A stretch of DNA of 64,000 bases from Geminicoccaceae bacterium. GTDB lineage: Bacteria > Pseudomonadota > Alphaproteobacteria > Geminicoccales > Geminicoccaceae. The DNA lies in the NCBI GenBank assembly GCA_020638465.1, contig JACKIM010000002.1, positions 1,612,001-1,676,000 on the forward strand, given 5' to 3'. Of this stretch, positions 23,474 to 32,594 are shown one piece after another. Both the position numbers and the translations under genes were made by a program. Each line of letters opens with the position of its first letter. The first letter of the stretch is position 1. A model generated the notes under the pieces. The model saw nothing but the letters and a program-made list of their open reading frames with translations, did no database searches and was not told the origin of the DNA.

Positions 23474-25567
23474 ATGATCGAGACGGCGAAAGCGCAATTG
23501 CCTGCATCGGCAGAAGGGCTTCTGGACGAGAACGAAGCCATCTGGCGGCGAAACTACCTCGCCTATGGCATCGTCTTCATGCTGTTGGCGGTGGGTGCCC
23601 TCATGCTGGCACTCGGTCTCCGGCTGCAGACGCGGCTGCTGAGCATCAGCGAAGTGACCGTGGAGGAACTGTCCATCCTGCGGGGAATTTCCGACCGCTT
23701 CGACTATCTGTTCGATCAGGGTACGATGGAACCGATCACCGTCGACCTGATTACCAAGGTCATCAACGAGAACAACAGGCAACTCGATCGCCTGCTGGCA
23801 CTCAACGAACGGATAAGGAAAGACAAGCAGGTCATCAGCCGATACGGGTCGATCACGAATATCCTGTCGAACGAGAGTGGAGACCTGCTCAAGCTGTTGC
23901 GCGAGCATGAAAAGCATTTCCGCTCCTATGCAAGTTACCTCAAGATGATGGAGTTCCAGTCGGGCAAGGATCCCCAGCGGTTCTTCGATACCCACGAGCA
24001 TTTCATCGCGATGAAAATGCCCCAGCTTCTCACCACGCAGAACCGGCTGACCGAGAAGCTGCAGGCCAATATCAGCGAACAGCAGTCCACGTTGATGATC
24101 GGCTTCACGGTGATGGTCGGCGGCATATTCTCGGGCCTGACGATGATCTGGTACCTCGTCTTCCTGCCCTTGCGGCGACAGATCGAGATCAACCGCAAGG
24201 CCATCCGCAACCAGCACATGCAGCTGGCCTACCTGGCCCATTGGGACAGGCTGACCAAGCTTGGCAATCGCCATCTGTTCCATCAGACGCTCGACAGTCT
24301 CGTCGCATCGCGCAAGCGCTGCTCGCTTGCTCTGATCGACGTCGACCGCTTCAAGTCCATCAATGACAGTTTCGGCCATCTGCACGGCGACGGCGCACTG
24401 GTCGCCATCGGGCAGAGGATGAGCGAGGCAGCGGCCGGAGACGCGCACATCTTCCGACTAGGCGGCGACGAGTTCGCCGTCGTCTTCGATCATCTCTGGG
24501 AAGCCCGTTCGATCCACCGGACACTTGAGAACATCCTGCTGGCCTGTCGTGAGGCGATCGAGTTCCCGGACATGACGCTGAACCTCAGCGTGAGCATCGG
24601 CCTTGCATCGTCGACCGGGAATACGCCCGGTGCGGAGAGCCTGCTCGCGGCCGCCGACAAAGCACTCTATCATGCAAAACTCCATGGAGGTGACCAGCTT
24701 GCCTGCTACGATGAACTCTTCGACCGTTCGATCACGCATTACATCTCGTTCGACCAGCAACTGATCGACGCCGTTCGCCTCGAACGGTTCAAGGCGTTCT
24801 ATCAGCCGATCGTCTGCCTCAAGAGCGGCCGAGTGCGGCGGCTCGAAGCCCTTGCGAGACTGGTTGGCGCCGACGGTAAGCTTCTCGCGCCCGGAGCCTG
24901 GATTGCCGATGCAGAAAGGCTCGGACTGATGAGCCGTATCAGTTGGCGGATGCTGGAAATCATCAAGTCCGATGCTCCGAGATTGCGCCGCGCATTTCCC
25001 GATCTCGAATCGATCGCCCTGAACGTCACCGGCGTGATGCTTGCCGATGGCCGGCTTGAACAGGAAATCATTTCCAGTCGCACGGAAAATGGTCACTCGT
25101 GGCTCAGCATCGAACTCACCGAGGGCTGCATGATCGAGCGCGGCTCCGGCAATATCCACCATCACCTCCAGCGCCTGAGCGATGCCGGCGGGGTCATCAG
25201 CCTCGACGATTTCGGCACCGGTTTCGCGTCGCTGGCGCATCTCCAGCAAATCCCGTTCGACATGATCAAGATCGACCGTCGCTTCGTCGCCGATATCGAC
25301 AGCGACGCGGGCAACAGGGTGATCATCGAGGGCATGATCAAGCTTGCCCACGGGCTCGGCAAGCAGGTGGTCTGCGAGGGCATCGAAACCCGACCCGTCT
25401 TGAACATCCTGACAGATCTCGGCTGTGAATTCGGCCAAGGGTACCACTTCTCCCGCCCGCAGCCGCTCGAGCGGCTGATCAGTCACTGCCTGCAACGGTT
25501 CGAGCGAAGAGCGCAACATACGGCTGAGGTGGTACCCTTCAAGGTTCAGCAGGGGAGAACGGCATGA
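23474..25567 (+). CDS. Membrane-bound GGDEF-EAL protein (c-di-GMP synthesis/hydrolysis receptor)
   Basis: A 697-aa protein. A first membrane helix (about 30-48), a ~155-residue helical periplasmic domain and a second helix (about 206-231) precede a GGDEF domain (252-413; RLGGDEF intact) and an EAL domain (428-668). The EAL keeps EALARL, an Asn in ALNV, ELTE, DDFGTG, IKID and CEGIET, so both activities are possible. The GGDEF inhibitory RxxD site reads AAGD and is lost. The start is uncertain: ATG 23474, or GTG 23468 nearer a GGAG. The stop overlaps a periplasmic binding protein gene (ATGA), suggesting a ligand-sensing pair. Confidence 0.9.
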   Translation: MIETAKAQLPASAEGLLDENEAIWRRNYLAYGIVFMLLAVGALMLALGLRLQTRLLSISEVTVEELSILRGISDRFDYLFDQGTMEPITVDLITKVINENNRQLDRLLALNERIRKDKQVISRYGSITNILSNESGDLLKLLREHEKHFRSYASYLKMMEFQSGKDPQRFFDTHEHFIAMKMPQLLTTQNRLTEKLQANISEQQSTLMIGFTVMVGGIFSGLTMIWYLVFLPLRRQIEINRKAIRNQHMQLAYLAHWDRLTKLGNRHLFHQTLDSLVASRKRCSLALIDVDRFKSINDSFGHLHGDGALVAIGQRMSEAAAGDAHIFRLGGDEFAVVFDHLWEARSIHRTLENILLACREAIEFPDMTLNLSVSIGLASSTGNTPGAESLLAAADKALYHAKLHGGDQLACYDELFDRSITHYISFDQQLIDAVRLERFKAFYQPIVCLKSGRVRRLEALARLVGADGKLLAPGAWIADAERLGLMSRISWRMLEIIKSDAPRLRRAFPDLESIALNVTGVMLADGRLEQEIISSRTENGHSWLSIELTEGCMIERGSGNIHHHLQRLSDAGGVISLDDFGTGFASLAHLQQIPFDMIKIDRRFVADIDSDAGNRVIIEGMIKLAHGLGKQVVCEGIETRPVLNILTDLGCEFGQGYHFSRPQPLERLISHCLQRFERRAQHTAEVVPFKVQQGRTA

Positions 25568-26853
25568 TGACGATCATACAAGAACGCTCCCGTTCATCCG
25601 GCGGACTTCGACTGGCCGTCGCCGGCCTGGTGACGGCCATGCTGGCGTCGATCATGCCCGCCATGCCCCGCGCCGGGGAAGCCCCTGAGGTCGAACTGGT
25701 GCACTGGTGGATCTCGCCTGGGGAAGCCCACGCGGTCGACCTGTTCCGCGAAGAGGTCGAACGGCGCGGCGGCGTCTGGAAGGCGATTGCCGTCGAGAGC
25801 TATCTCGCCACGAAGACCGTCGTCTCGAAACGCCTGCAACTGGGCATGCCGCCGACCCTGACCCAATGGATCAGCGGAAGTGACCTCATGGCCCTCCACG
25901 AAATCAACAAGCTCGGACCGATGCCGCAGACCTGGCGCGGACAGCCGCTGAAGTCGCTGATCTTCGAAGAACTCTGGGAGATGGTGCAGGACAACGGGGT
26001 GGCACTTGCCATTCCTGTCGGCATGCACATGCAGAACTACGCCCTCCACAATGCAGCGGCCTATGCGGCCATCCACAGCGATCCGCCGGCAAGCTGGCGC
26101 CAGTTTCTCGAACTGGCACCCCGCCTGAAGGACGCAGGCTACGTACCCATCGCCACCAGCAGCGAAGACTGGCAAATCGAGAACCTCTTCATCACCATCG
26201 TCATCGATCTTGGTGGAGTGGAAGCCTACAGGGCCATTCACAGCGATGCGCGACTTGGAAGCGAAGGGAAGATCCTGAGCGAAGCCTTTTCGATCCTGCG
26301 CGAACTGCGCGGCTACGCGCTTGAGCCCCGACTGGCGCGCAACTGGGCCGAAGTCACGGCCATGGTTGCCGACGGTCGTGCTGCAACCGCCATCATGGGG
26401 GATTTCGCCAAGGGCGACATGGTTGCTGCCGGACTGAATCCCGGCACCGATTTCCTTTGCACCTTTGCTCCCGGGAACCAGCATATCCAGCTCTGGGCGG
26501 CCGATGTGTTCGTACCGCTCAACCTGGAAGCCAGCGATCCCGATCCGGGTGTTGCCCTCATCATGGATGTCATCATGGATCCGGCGGTGCAGGCGGAATT
26601 TGCGCGCCGTAAGGGTGCCCTGCCGGTGCGCAAGGGGATTCCACACGAACTTCTGGGTCCTTGCGAGCGCGACATCTATGCCGAGTGGGAAGCGCACCGG
26701 AATACGCTGGTCCCGTTGGTGGGCGTGGGAGATTCGGTCCGTGTCGCGACCATCCGCAACCTCGTCAAGGACTACTGGGACAATCCCGTCATGTCACCGG
26801 ATGACGCGGCCACGAACTTCATGGCCGTGATCAATGAAATGGGCATGCCATGA
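25564..26853 (+). CDS. Periplasmic sugar-type solute-binding protein, partner of GGDEF-EAL receptor
   Basis: A 429-aa family 1-like binding protein. The signal sequence spans about 1-36 (hydrophobic core, PRAGEA), then VELVHWWISPGEAHAVDLF opens the mature domain, with TLTQWISGSD, a WRQFLELA hinge region and a GDFAKGDM segment. No permease or ATPase genes are nearby; instead its start overlaps the GGDEF-EAL gene by 4 bp. A role as ligand-binding sensory subunit, as NspS is for MbaA in Vibrio cholerae, is more plausible than transport. Confidence 0.88.
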   Translation: MMTIIQERSRSSGGLRLAVAGLVTAMLASIMPAMPRAGEAPEVELVHWWISPGEAHAVDLFREEVERRGGVWKAIAVESYLATKTVVSKRLQLGMPPTLTQWISGSDLMALHEINKLGPMPQTWRGQPLKSLIFEELWEMVQDNGVALAIPVGMHMQNYALHNAAAYAAIHSDPPASWRQFLELAPRLKDAGYVPIATSSEDWQIENLFITIVIDLGGVEAYRAIHSDARLGSEGKILSEAFSILRELRGYALEPRLARNWAEVTAMVADGRAATAIMGDFAKGDMVAAGLNPGTDFLCTFAPGNQHIQLWAADVFVPLNLEASDPDPGVALIMDVIMDPAVQAEFARRKGALPVRKGIPHELLGPCERDIYAEWEAHRNTLVPLVGVGDSVRVATIRNLVKDYWDNPVMSPDDAATNFMAVINEMGMP

Positions 26854-26904
26854 CGGACGGGTTCCGCCTGTGGGCAGCCGCCGCATGGCGCCGGTTCGCG
26901 CCGC

Positions 26905-27426
26905 TCAATGCGAAAGATCGTACTCGTACAGTGTGACTGGCGTCCCATTGAAGCTCATCGGCTCACGCTTCTGCGCGCCAAGGCGAAGGGCAAGACGTGC
27001 CGAGGCGAGATTTTCGTCGGCTATGATGCTGACGAGGCGTCCTGGAGCGAACTTCGGCACCTCGTGCTTCAGAACGGCGCGGCAAGCCTCTTCGGCATAG
27101 CCCTTGCCCCAGAATGGCCGGTGCAATCCGTAGGCCAGTTCCATGGCGGGCCAACCCTCGGGACGCAACAGGCCCACGCGTCCCATGAAGGCACCGGAAT
27201 TCCGGTCCTCAACAGCAAACAATCCAAAACCGAGCAAGGCCCAGTGGCCGAGGATTCCCGCCAGCAGCCGAAAGGCGTCCGTGCGGTTGCGTACGCCGCC
27301 GATGAATCTTGCGGTCTCCTCATCTTCCATCATCGTTGCAAACTCATCGAGATGATCGCCGGCCGGCAGACACAGGCGCAAACGCGGGGTCACGATCACC
27401 GGAGCCTGTGTGAGATCGAGCATCAT
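26905..27426 (-). CDS. GNAT family N-acetyltransferase (RimJ/RimL type)
   Basis: A 173-aa acetyltransferase. It opens TPRLRLCLPAGDHLDEF, as ribosomal-protein/amino-acid acetyltransferases of the RimJ type do, and has the acetyl-CoA loop region RPFWGKGYAEEACRAV (Q/R-x-x-G-x-G/A type) and a C-terminal NLASARLALRLGA. I chose ATG 27426, which has a GGAG site 9 bp upstream; ATG 27435 is an alternative that would overlap tadA. Substrate unknown. Confidence 0.88.
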   Translation of the reverse strand: MMLDLTQAPVIVTPRLRLCLPAGDHLDEFATMMEDEETARFIGGVRNRTDAFRLLAGILGHWALLGFGLFAVEDRNSGAFMGRVGLLRPEGWPAMELAYGLHRPFWGKGYAEEACRAVLKHEVPKFAPGRLVSIIADENLASARLALRLGAQKREPMSFNGTPVTLYEYDLSH

Positions 27427-27431
27427 GGCCG

Positions 27432-27878
27432 TCATCTCCGCTGGCGGAAGAATTCGCGCAGCAACGAGGCCGACGCCGCTTCGTACATTCCCCCGTAGAC
27501 GTCCGGCCTGTGGTGACAACTGGAGGCGGAAAACACCCTTGCTCCATTGTCGACACCCCCGCCCTTGGGATCTTCCGCACCGTAATAGAGTCTCCGGATG
27601 CGGGCAAAGGCGACGGCCTGCGCGCACATGGGACAGGGTTCCAGCGTCACGTACAGATCATGATCGGTCAGGCGCGGTGTCAGCAGACGCCGACCGGCCT
27701 CGCGCAACACCAGGATTTCGGCATGAGCCGCGGGATCGCTGTCACGCTCGACACGGTTGCATGCCTCCGCGATCACTTTGCCTTGCGCCGACACCAGCAC
27801 TGCGCCTACCGGTACCTCGCCGGCCTTCGCGGCCATCCTCGCCAGTTCCAGTGCCCGGAGCATTGGCGAGGCGTTCAC
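27432..27878 (-). CDS. tadA: tRNA adenosine(34) deaminase TadA
   Basis: A 148-aa zinc deaminase converting A34 to inosine in tRNA-Arg. The active site has HAE (Zn His and proton-shuttle Glu) near residue 53 and PCPMC (two Zn Cys), with the family's VPVGAVLV opening. Length and order fit TadA rather than cytosine deaminases. The start overlaps the stop of the zinc-ribbon gene by 4 bp. Confidence 0.93.
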   Translation of the reverse strand: MNASPMLRALELARMAAKAGEVPVGAVLVSAQGKVIAEACNRVERDSDPAAHAEILVLREAGRRLLTPRLTDHDLYVTLEPCPMCAQAVAFARIRRLYYGAEDPKGGGVDNGARVFSASSCHHRPDVYGGMYEAASASLLREFFRQRR

Positions 27879-28729
27879 TCGCCGAGGTCGAATGAAACGC
27901 TGAAGGTCTTGGCGTCCGCCGGTGGCGAGGGAATATCGAGCGTGAAACGCGCGACCGACTCCGTGGGGAGCATCGGCTGGTCGACCATGACCATCTGCTC
28001 GTCAATGGCCGCATTGTCGCCATCGAGCAGCTTGACGATGATGATCGGCACGTCGCGCTCGCGGCTGGTCACATTGTGAACCTCGCCCTTGACCCTCAGG
28101 ACGCGATTCCCGTCCCTTTCGAGGGTTTCGGTGATGACATCGCGGATCTCGAGGCCCAGGACCCGTGTGATCGGCAGCCCCAGAGCCTGATAGATTGGCT
28201 GGGTTCCGGGGAAGGAATCAACGATCTCGTCACGTGCAATGACCAGCCCACCCAATGTCAGCACACTGACCAGCAGCAACAGCCACCCTGCCACGACCGC
28301 GAGGGAGAGAGCCGGGGACTTGTCGGCGATATTCTGCCGCTCGATCGATCTTGTCGTAGTCTCGCCGGCATCAGCACCTTCCGGCCGGTCATCCTCGTCT
28401 TCCGCTTCGGGCCGGTCGACTCCGTCGTCGTCATCGCCATCGTGGAAGATCTCGTCAGCCCGTGTATCGAAGGCCGCGTCAAGATCGACATCGAGATCGT
28501 CGTCGTCATCGCCACCGACCTCCGCATCGATTTCCTCGGCAGCCCGGTCGAGCGATTCCGCCAATCGTCGCGCATCCTCCTCCTCGGCCACGGCAGGCAT
28601 GACCTGCCAGCGGTGGCTGCATGAGGTGCATCGGACCTTTCGGCCTTGATCACCGATCGATTCATCGGGAATGTTGTACAGCTTGCCGCAACTTGGACAG
28701 GTGATCTGCATGTCGCCCACAAAACTCAT
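27875..28729 (-). CDS. Zinc-ribbon (MJ0042-type) membrane protein with acidic linker
   Basis: A 284-aa protein. The N-terminal ribbon has ITCPSCGKLYNIP and VRCTSCSHRW (two CxxC). A very acidic Asp/Glu stretch (about 65-125) comes next, then one membrane helix (about 145-168) and a periplasmic domain of the FxLyD/DUF3426 type with GEVHNVTSRERDVP. Members of this alphaproteobacterial family are uncharacterised. Start 28729 has an AAGAAG site; ATG 28711 (MQITCPSCG) is equally possible. It leads an operon with tadA and GNAT. Confidence 0.82.
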   Translation of the reverse strand: MSFVGDMQITCPSCGKLYNIPDESIGDQGRKVRCTSCSHRWQVMPAVAEEEDARRLAESLDRAAEEIDAEVGGDDDDDLDVDLDAAFDTRADEIFHDGDDDDGVDRPEAEDEDDRPEGADAGETTTRSIERQNIADKSPALSLAVVAGWLLLLVSVLTLGGLVIARDEIVDSFPGTQPIYQALGLPITRVLGLEIRDVITETLERDGNRVLRVKGEVHNVTSRERDVPIIIVKLLDGDNAAIDEQMVMVDQPMLPTESVARFTLDIPSPPADAKTFSVSFDLGE

Positions 28730-28852
28730 GACGTACTTCTTTTCAAAGCACGTTTCCGGTTGTCTGTCATTCCTGCCGGATGACCCGGCACCATGCCGCA
28801 ATCGGCATTATAACGCAAAGGTTGATGTAACCCTAGACGTCCCGAGGTCGAT

Positions 28853-29599
28853 ATGCCAAGACTCCGATCGACGGACCTGCAGCCGGAGAGCCCGATAAAG
28901 GTGGATGATACCACAATAGTACTGCTGCGCGATGTCGACCTGTCTTACGAACCGGGCGCAAAGGCCCTCGCCGGAGTCGATCTCAAGATTCAAAGCGGCA
29001 GTTTCCATTTCCTCACCGGTGAAAGCGGGGCGGGCAAGACGTCGCTATTGCGCCTCCTAAGTCTATCGGTGCACCCCGAACGCGGACAGATGAACCTGTT
29101 CGGCCGTGATGTCGCACGTCTCCACCGCAGGGAACGCGCATCCCTGCGGCAGCGGATCGGAGTGATCTTTCAGGACTTCCGCCTGTTGAAACATTTGACA
29201 GCGTTTGACAATGTCGCACTTCCCCTGCGTATCGCGGGCATGAAGGAGGACCGCATCGCCTCGACCGTCTGCGACATGTTCACCTGGCTCGAACTGGAGG
29301 AGATCATGGAGAAGCGGCCTGCAGAGCTGTCGATCGGCCAGCAGCAGCTGGTGGCGATTGCCCGCGGCGTGATCACCCGCCCGAAATTGCTGCTGGCCGA
29401 CGAACCCACCAGCAATGTCGACCAGCGACGAGCCGATCGCCTGATCAATCTCTTTCTCCAGATGGAGAAACTCGGCACATCGGTAATTTTTGCCACGCAT
29501 AGCGGCGATCTGCTGCGCCGGCACCGTTTCCCGGCTTTACACATGGAAAAGGGCCGGTTGCGCACCCAACCGCGAGCCGGTCTGCAGGCGGCGGGCTGA
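28853..29599 (+). CDS. ftsE: Cell division ATP-binding protein FtsE
   Basis: A 248-aa ABC ATPase paired with FtsX, which controls peptidoglycan hydrolases at division. Walker A GESGAGKTS, Q-loop FQDFRLL and Walker B LLLADEPTS are normal. The ABC signature reads LSIGQQQ instead of LSGGQ/LSGGEQ, with the first Gly replaced by Ile. The N-terminus has about 20 extra residues before the first strand. ftsX follows after 5 bp. Confidence 0.92.
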   Translation: MPRLRSTDLQPESPIKVDDTTIVLLRDVDLSYEPGAKALAGVDLKIQSGSFHFLTGESGAGKTSLLRLLSLSVHPERGQMNLFGRDVARLHRRERASLRQRIGVIFQDFRLLKHLTAFDNVALPLRIAGMKEDRIASTVCDMFTWLELEEIMEKRPAELSIGQQQLVAIARGVITRPKLLLADEPTSNVDQRRADRLINLFLQMEKLGTSVIFATHSGDLLRRHRFPALHMEKGRLRTQPRAGLQAAG

Positions 29600-29604
29600 C
29601 GACC

Positions 29605-30501
29605 ATGGTCGGACGCGTTCTCGACCTGCCGTTGCAGGATGCTCCCCTGAACAAGGTGCTGACATGGCTCGCCGCCGGGCTCGCCTTCATCGCCGTGGTC
29701 GCCGTTTCCGTCGCCGTCATCGCCCATGCGCAACTCCGCGAGCTCTTGCGTGAACCGCTGATGGTCACGATTGCCATGCCATCCCTGAATGAAAGCAGTT
29801 CCGGCGTACCGGCTGCCGGACGCGCCGACCCGATGGGCGAGGTGGTGAACTGGCTGAAGGTCCAGCCCGGCGTGCTGTTTGTCGACCCATTGTCCGATTC
29901 CGAGCTCGGCAAACTGGTGGAACCGTGGCTGAGCGATCCGCAAGCCACCGATTCCCTTCCCATGCCACGGCTCATCGATGTCGGTCTCAACGCCTGGAAT
30001 CCACCCGACCTCGATGAACTCGGCCGAAAGCTTCAGGAGATCGTCCCCGGAACGGCAATCGGCGAGACAGGCTCGACGCAGGATGCCCGCAAGCACACGC
30101 TCGAATTCACCCGAATGGCAGCGATCGGCATTGCCGGCGCCGCCCTTTTCATTTGCATGATTGCCTTCATCTACATCACACGCATTCACGTTCGCTTCGA
30201 ACGCGATTCCATCGACCTGCTGCGACAGATGGGAGCCAGCGACGGCTACCTCGCCCATCAGTTCGAGCTGCACGCCCTGTTCAGGGCCTTTCGCGGCGGC
30301 CTGTGGGGGTTCGGCTGCGCGGCCGCAACCCTGCTGCTGGCAATCTACGGCAACCGGCTGATCCAGTATGAGCTTCCGTTCTCCATCCGGCTGCTGCCGT
30401 TCGACTGGTTCGTGCTGGCCGTGCCGCCGATGGTGATGGCGCTTCTGGTAGCCGTCGGCGCAAGACTGTCCGCCCATCTCGGATTGCTGCGCCAGCCCTG
30501 A
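29605..30501 (+). CDS. ftsX: Cell division protein FtsX
   Basis: A 298-aa FtsX-type membrane protein: one N-terminal helix (about 20-45), an extracytoplasmic domain of ~130 residues, then three helices (about 170-195, 225-250 and 268-292). The segment RDSIDLLRQMGASDGYLAHQF is the FtsX/MacB-type coupling region facing FtsE. The periplasmic loop is shorter in obvious coiled coil than in E. coli. Co-transcribed with ftsE. Confidence 0.9.
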   Translation: MVGRVLDLPLQDAPLNKVLTWLAAGLAFIAVVAVSVAVIAHAQLRELLREPLMVTIAMPSLNESSSGVPAAGRADPMGEVVNWLKVQPGVLFVDPLSDSELGKLVEPWLSDPQATDSLPMPRLIDVGLNAWNPPDLDELGRKLQEIVPGTAIGETGSTQDARKHTLEFTRMAAIGIAGAALFICMIAFIYITRIHVRFERDSIDLLRQMGASDGYLAHQFELHALFRAFRGGLWGFGCAAATLLLAIYGNRLIQYELPFSIRLLPFDWFVLAVPPMVMALLVAVGARLSAHLGLLRQP

Positions 30502-30582
30502 CGCGCACCTTCGACGCTTGCCGGAGCGGCGGGAGCGCGGCACTGTACGGGAAAAGCGCTTTCGTTGCGAGGATCCGAAAAC

Positions 30583-31308
30583 GTGCCTTTCCTGCGTTCC
30601 CTGCTGTTCAACATCGCCTTCTACATCTGGACGATCATGGTGCTTCTGGCGCTGGTACCGTTCGCCTGGTTCATTCGTCCGCACAGCATACGCATGGTGG
30701 CAGGGATCTGGGCTGGCGGTGTGCAGTTCCTGCTGCGGCTCATCATCGGTCTCGACTGCCGCGTCGTCGGGCGCGAAAAGTTGCCCGAAGGACCCGTACT
30801 CATCGCCAGCAAGCATCAGTCCGCATGGGAGACCATCTACTTCTATCGAATAAGTTCCGACATTGTGATCGGTCTGAAATATGAGCTCAGCCGCATTCCA
30901 CTGTTCGGCCAGTACATCCAGCTTGCCGGCAGCGTGGTGATCGACCGCGGTGGAGCGGCACAGGCGCTGCGCTCGCTTGTCCGCGGGGCCAGGGCCGCGG
31001 TTGCCGAGGGCGTGAGCTTCCTCATCTTCCCCGAAGGAACACGTCAGGTCCCAGGGGCGAAGCCGGACTACAAATCCGGAATAGCGGCCCTCTACAACAC
31101 GCTCGGTGTCCCTTGCGTTCCCGTAGCACTGAATTCCGGCCTGTACTGGGGGCGTCGCAGTTTCATCAAGCATCCCGGTATGATCACGCTGGAATTTCTC
31201 GATCCCATCGAGCCGGGACTCCAGCGAAGGGAATTCATGAAATTGCTGGAAGAACGCATCGAGACAGCCAGCAACCGCCTGCTGGCTGACGCTCCGAAGC
31301 CTTCCTGA
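30583..31308 (+). CDS. plsC: 1-acyl-sn-glycerol-3-phosphate acyltransferase
   Basis: A 241-aa membrane-associated acyltransferase of phospholipid synthesis. After an N-terminal hydrophobic helix comes motif I KHQSAWET (an H-x4-E form common in alphaproteobacteria, versus H-x4-D), then motif III IFPEGTRQVPG and IPLFGQYIQLAG. I chose GTG 30583, preceded by GAGGATCCGAAAAC. It lies 81 bp after ftsX on the same strand. Confidence 0.92.
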   Translation: MPFLRSLLFNIAFYIWTIMVLLALVPFAWFIRPHSIRMVAGIWAGGVQFLLRLIIGLDCRVVGREKLPEGPVLIASKHQSAWETIYFYRISSDIVIGLKYELSRIPLFGQYIQLAGSVVIDRGGAAQALRSLVRGARAAVAEGVSFLIFPEGTRQVPGAKPDYKSGIAALYNTLGVPCVPVALNSGLYWGRRSFIKHPGMITLEFLDPIEPGLQRREFMKLLEERIETASNRLLADAPKPS

Positions 31309-31349
31309 ATGCGGCAGGAACGGATATCGGATGGACAGAAGCTGGATGA

Positions 31350-32504
31350 TCAGGCCGACATCCGCATGCCATGACGTATCGCCCGCCTGCGCACCGGCCC
31401 GGCCGCGGCCAACGTATCGAGCAACAGGCGGCGTCCCTGGCGCAATGGTGCGATATCATTCGAGAACAGGCGATTGAGAGCGTCAGTCATGCGCAGGCGC
31501 GAGGCGTTGTCGGACTGCCGCGCCCGCTGATATCGCAGGATGGCTTCTCCCCCGATGGGCAGGGATCTCCTGCGCGCATCATCCAGCACATCGAGCAATG
31601 CGACGATATCGGCAACGCCCATGTTGAAGCCCTGTGCGTGAATGGGATGAACTCCGTGGGCCGCATCGCCGATCAGGGCAATTCCGGGGGCGACATAACG
31701 CCGGGCATGCTGGGCGCTGAGCGGATAGAACTGCACGGGTCCGTCGATGTGCATCGACCCCAGTTCACTTCCCAGTTCCGCCTCGACCAGCGACATGTCG
31801 CCGGATCGCAACCGACGATATACCGCTTCAGCACGGGTGTCGGCTTCGACCCAGGTAATCCCCGAAGAATGCCGTCCCAGCGGCAGGGTGGCCAACGGCC
31901 CCTGAGGCCGCAGCCGCTCCATGACGACGTGCCGGCCGTCGCGCTCGTGCGCGACAATGAACGAGATGGCTGACTGGCGGTAGGACAGGCTGTCGATGGA
32001 AATACCCGCGAGCCGGCGCACCACCGACCCCCGTCCATCCGCGCCGATCACGAGATCCGCCCGAAGCCTGCGGCCATCATCGACGACCAGCACCCCCCTG
32101 CGCTCCATGGACACCAGCGATCCCCTGACCCAGCAATCCCTTTCGACGGCTGCGGAAAGCGCACCGCGCAAGACCGAATTGTCGACTCCGTAGGCGAGCG
32201 GCTCGTGCCCGACCTCGCTGGAACGATAGACCACATGACCGCCGGATGCGGTATCCCGTACATCCACCCGCCGCACCGGCCACGCCACGGCAGCCAGGTA
32301 ACGCCAGGCACCCAGCTGTCGCAGGGCCGCATGGCTGCCCGCGAGGATGGCCAGCGTTCGCCCACTGGCCGGCGGACGTCCGGGGCCCATGGGATCGATG
32401 ACGCGGACGTTGAAACCGGCCGCGGCAAGCACAATCGTTGCCAGCAGCCCGGCATGGCCTCCACCGACGACGGCAATCTGACAACGGTCGACCTGTTTCA
32501 TCAT
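31350..32504 (-). CDS. UbiH/UbiF-family FAD-dependent monooxygenase
   Basis: A 384-aa flavoprotein of the ubiquinone-biosynthesis hydroxylase family. It has the FAD dinucleotide fold AVVGGGHAGLLATIVLA near residue 10, the DG motif VIGADGRGSVVR near 155-165, and the second FAD motif ALIGDAAHGVHPIHAQGFNMG. It is likely to hydroxylate an octaprenyl phenol; which ring position cannot be told. It is downstream of rpoH (90-bp gap). Confidence 0.88.
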   Translation of the reverse strand: MMKQVDRCQIAVVGGGHAGLLATIVLAAAGFNVRVIDPMGPGRPPASGRTLAILAGSHAALRQLGAWRYLAAVAWPVRRVDVRDTASGGHVVYRSSEVGHEPLAYGVDNSVLRGALSAAVERDCWVRGSLVSMERRGVLVVDDGRRLRADLVIGADGRGSVVRRLAGISIDSLSYRQSAISFIVAHERDGRHVVMERLRPQGPLATLPLGRHSSGITWVEADTRAEAVYRRLRSGDMSLVEAELGSELGSMHIDGPVQFYPLSAQHARRYVAPGIALIGDAAHGVHPIHAQGFNMGVADIVALLDVLDDARRRSLPIGGEAILRYQRARQSDNASRLRMTDALNRLFSNDIAPLRQGRRLLLDTLAAAGPVRRRAIRHGMRMSA

Positions 32505-32594
32505 GGTGATGACAATGCCTCATCTCGGCGATGCGGTCGAGCAGCAAGGTCGTCGCCCCTCTCTGGCTTCACCGCCCCGCAGCGAGAACAGTAC

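Noticed and set aside
24820..25470. Initial suspicion that the EAL domain of the membrane receptor is degenerate
   Set aside because: On inspection the EAL, Asn, ELTE, DDFG, IKID and EGIET motifs are all present, so activity cannot be excluded.
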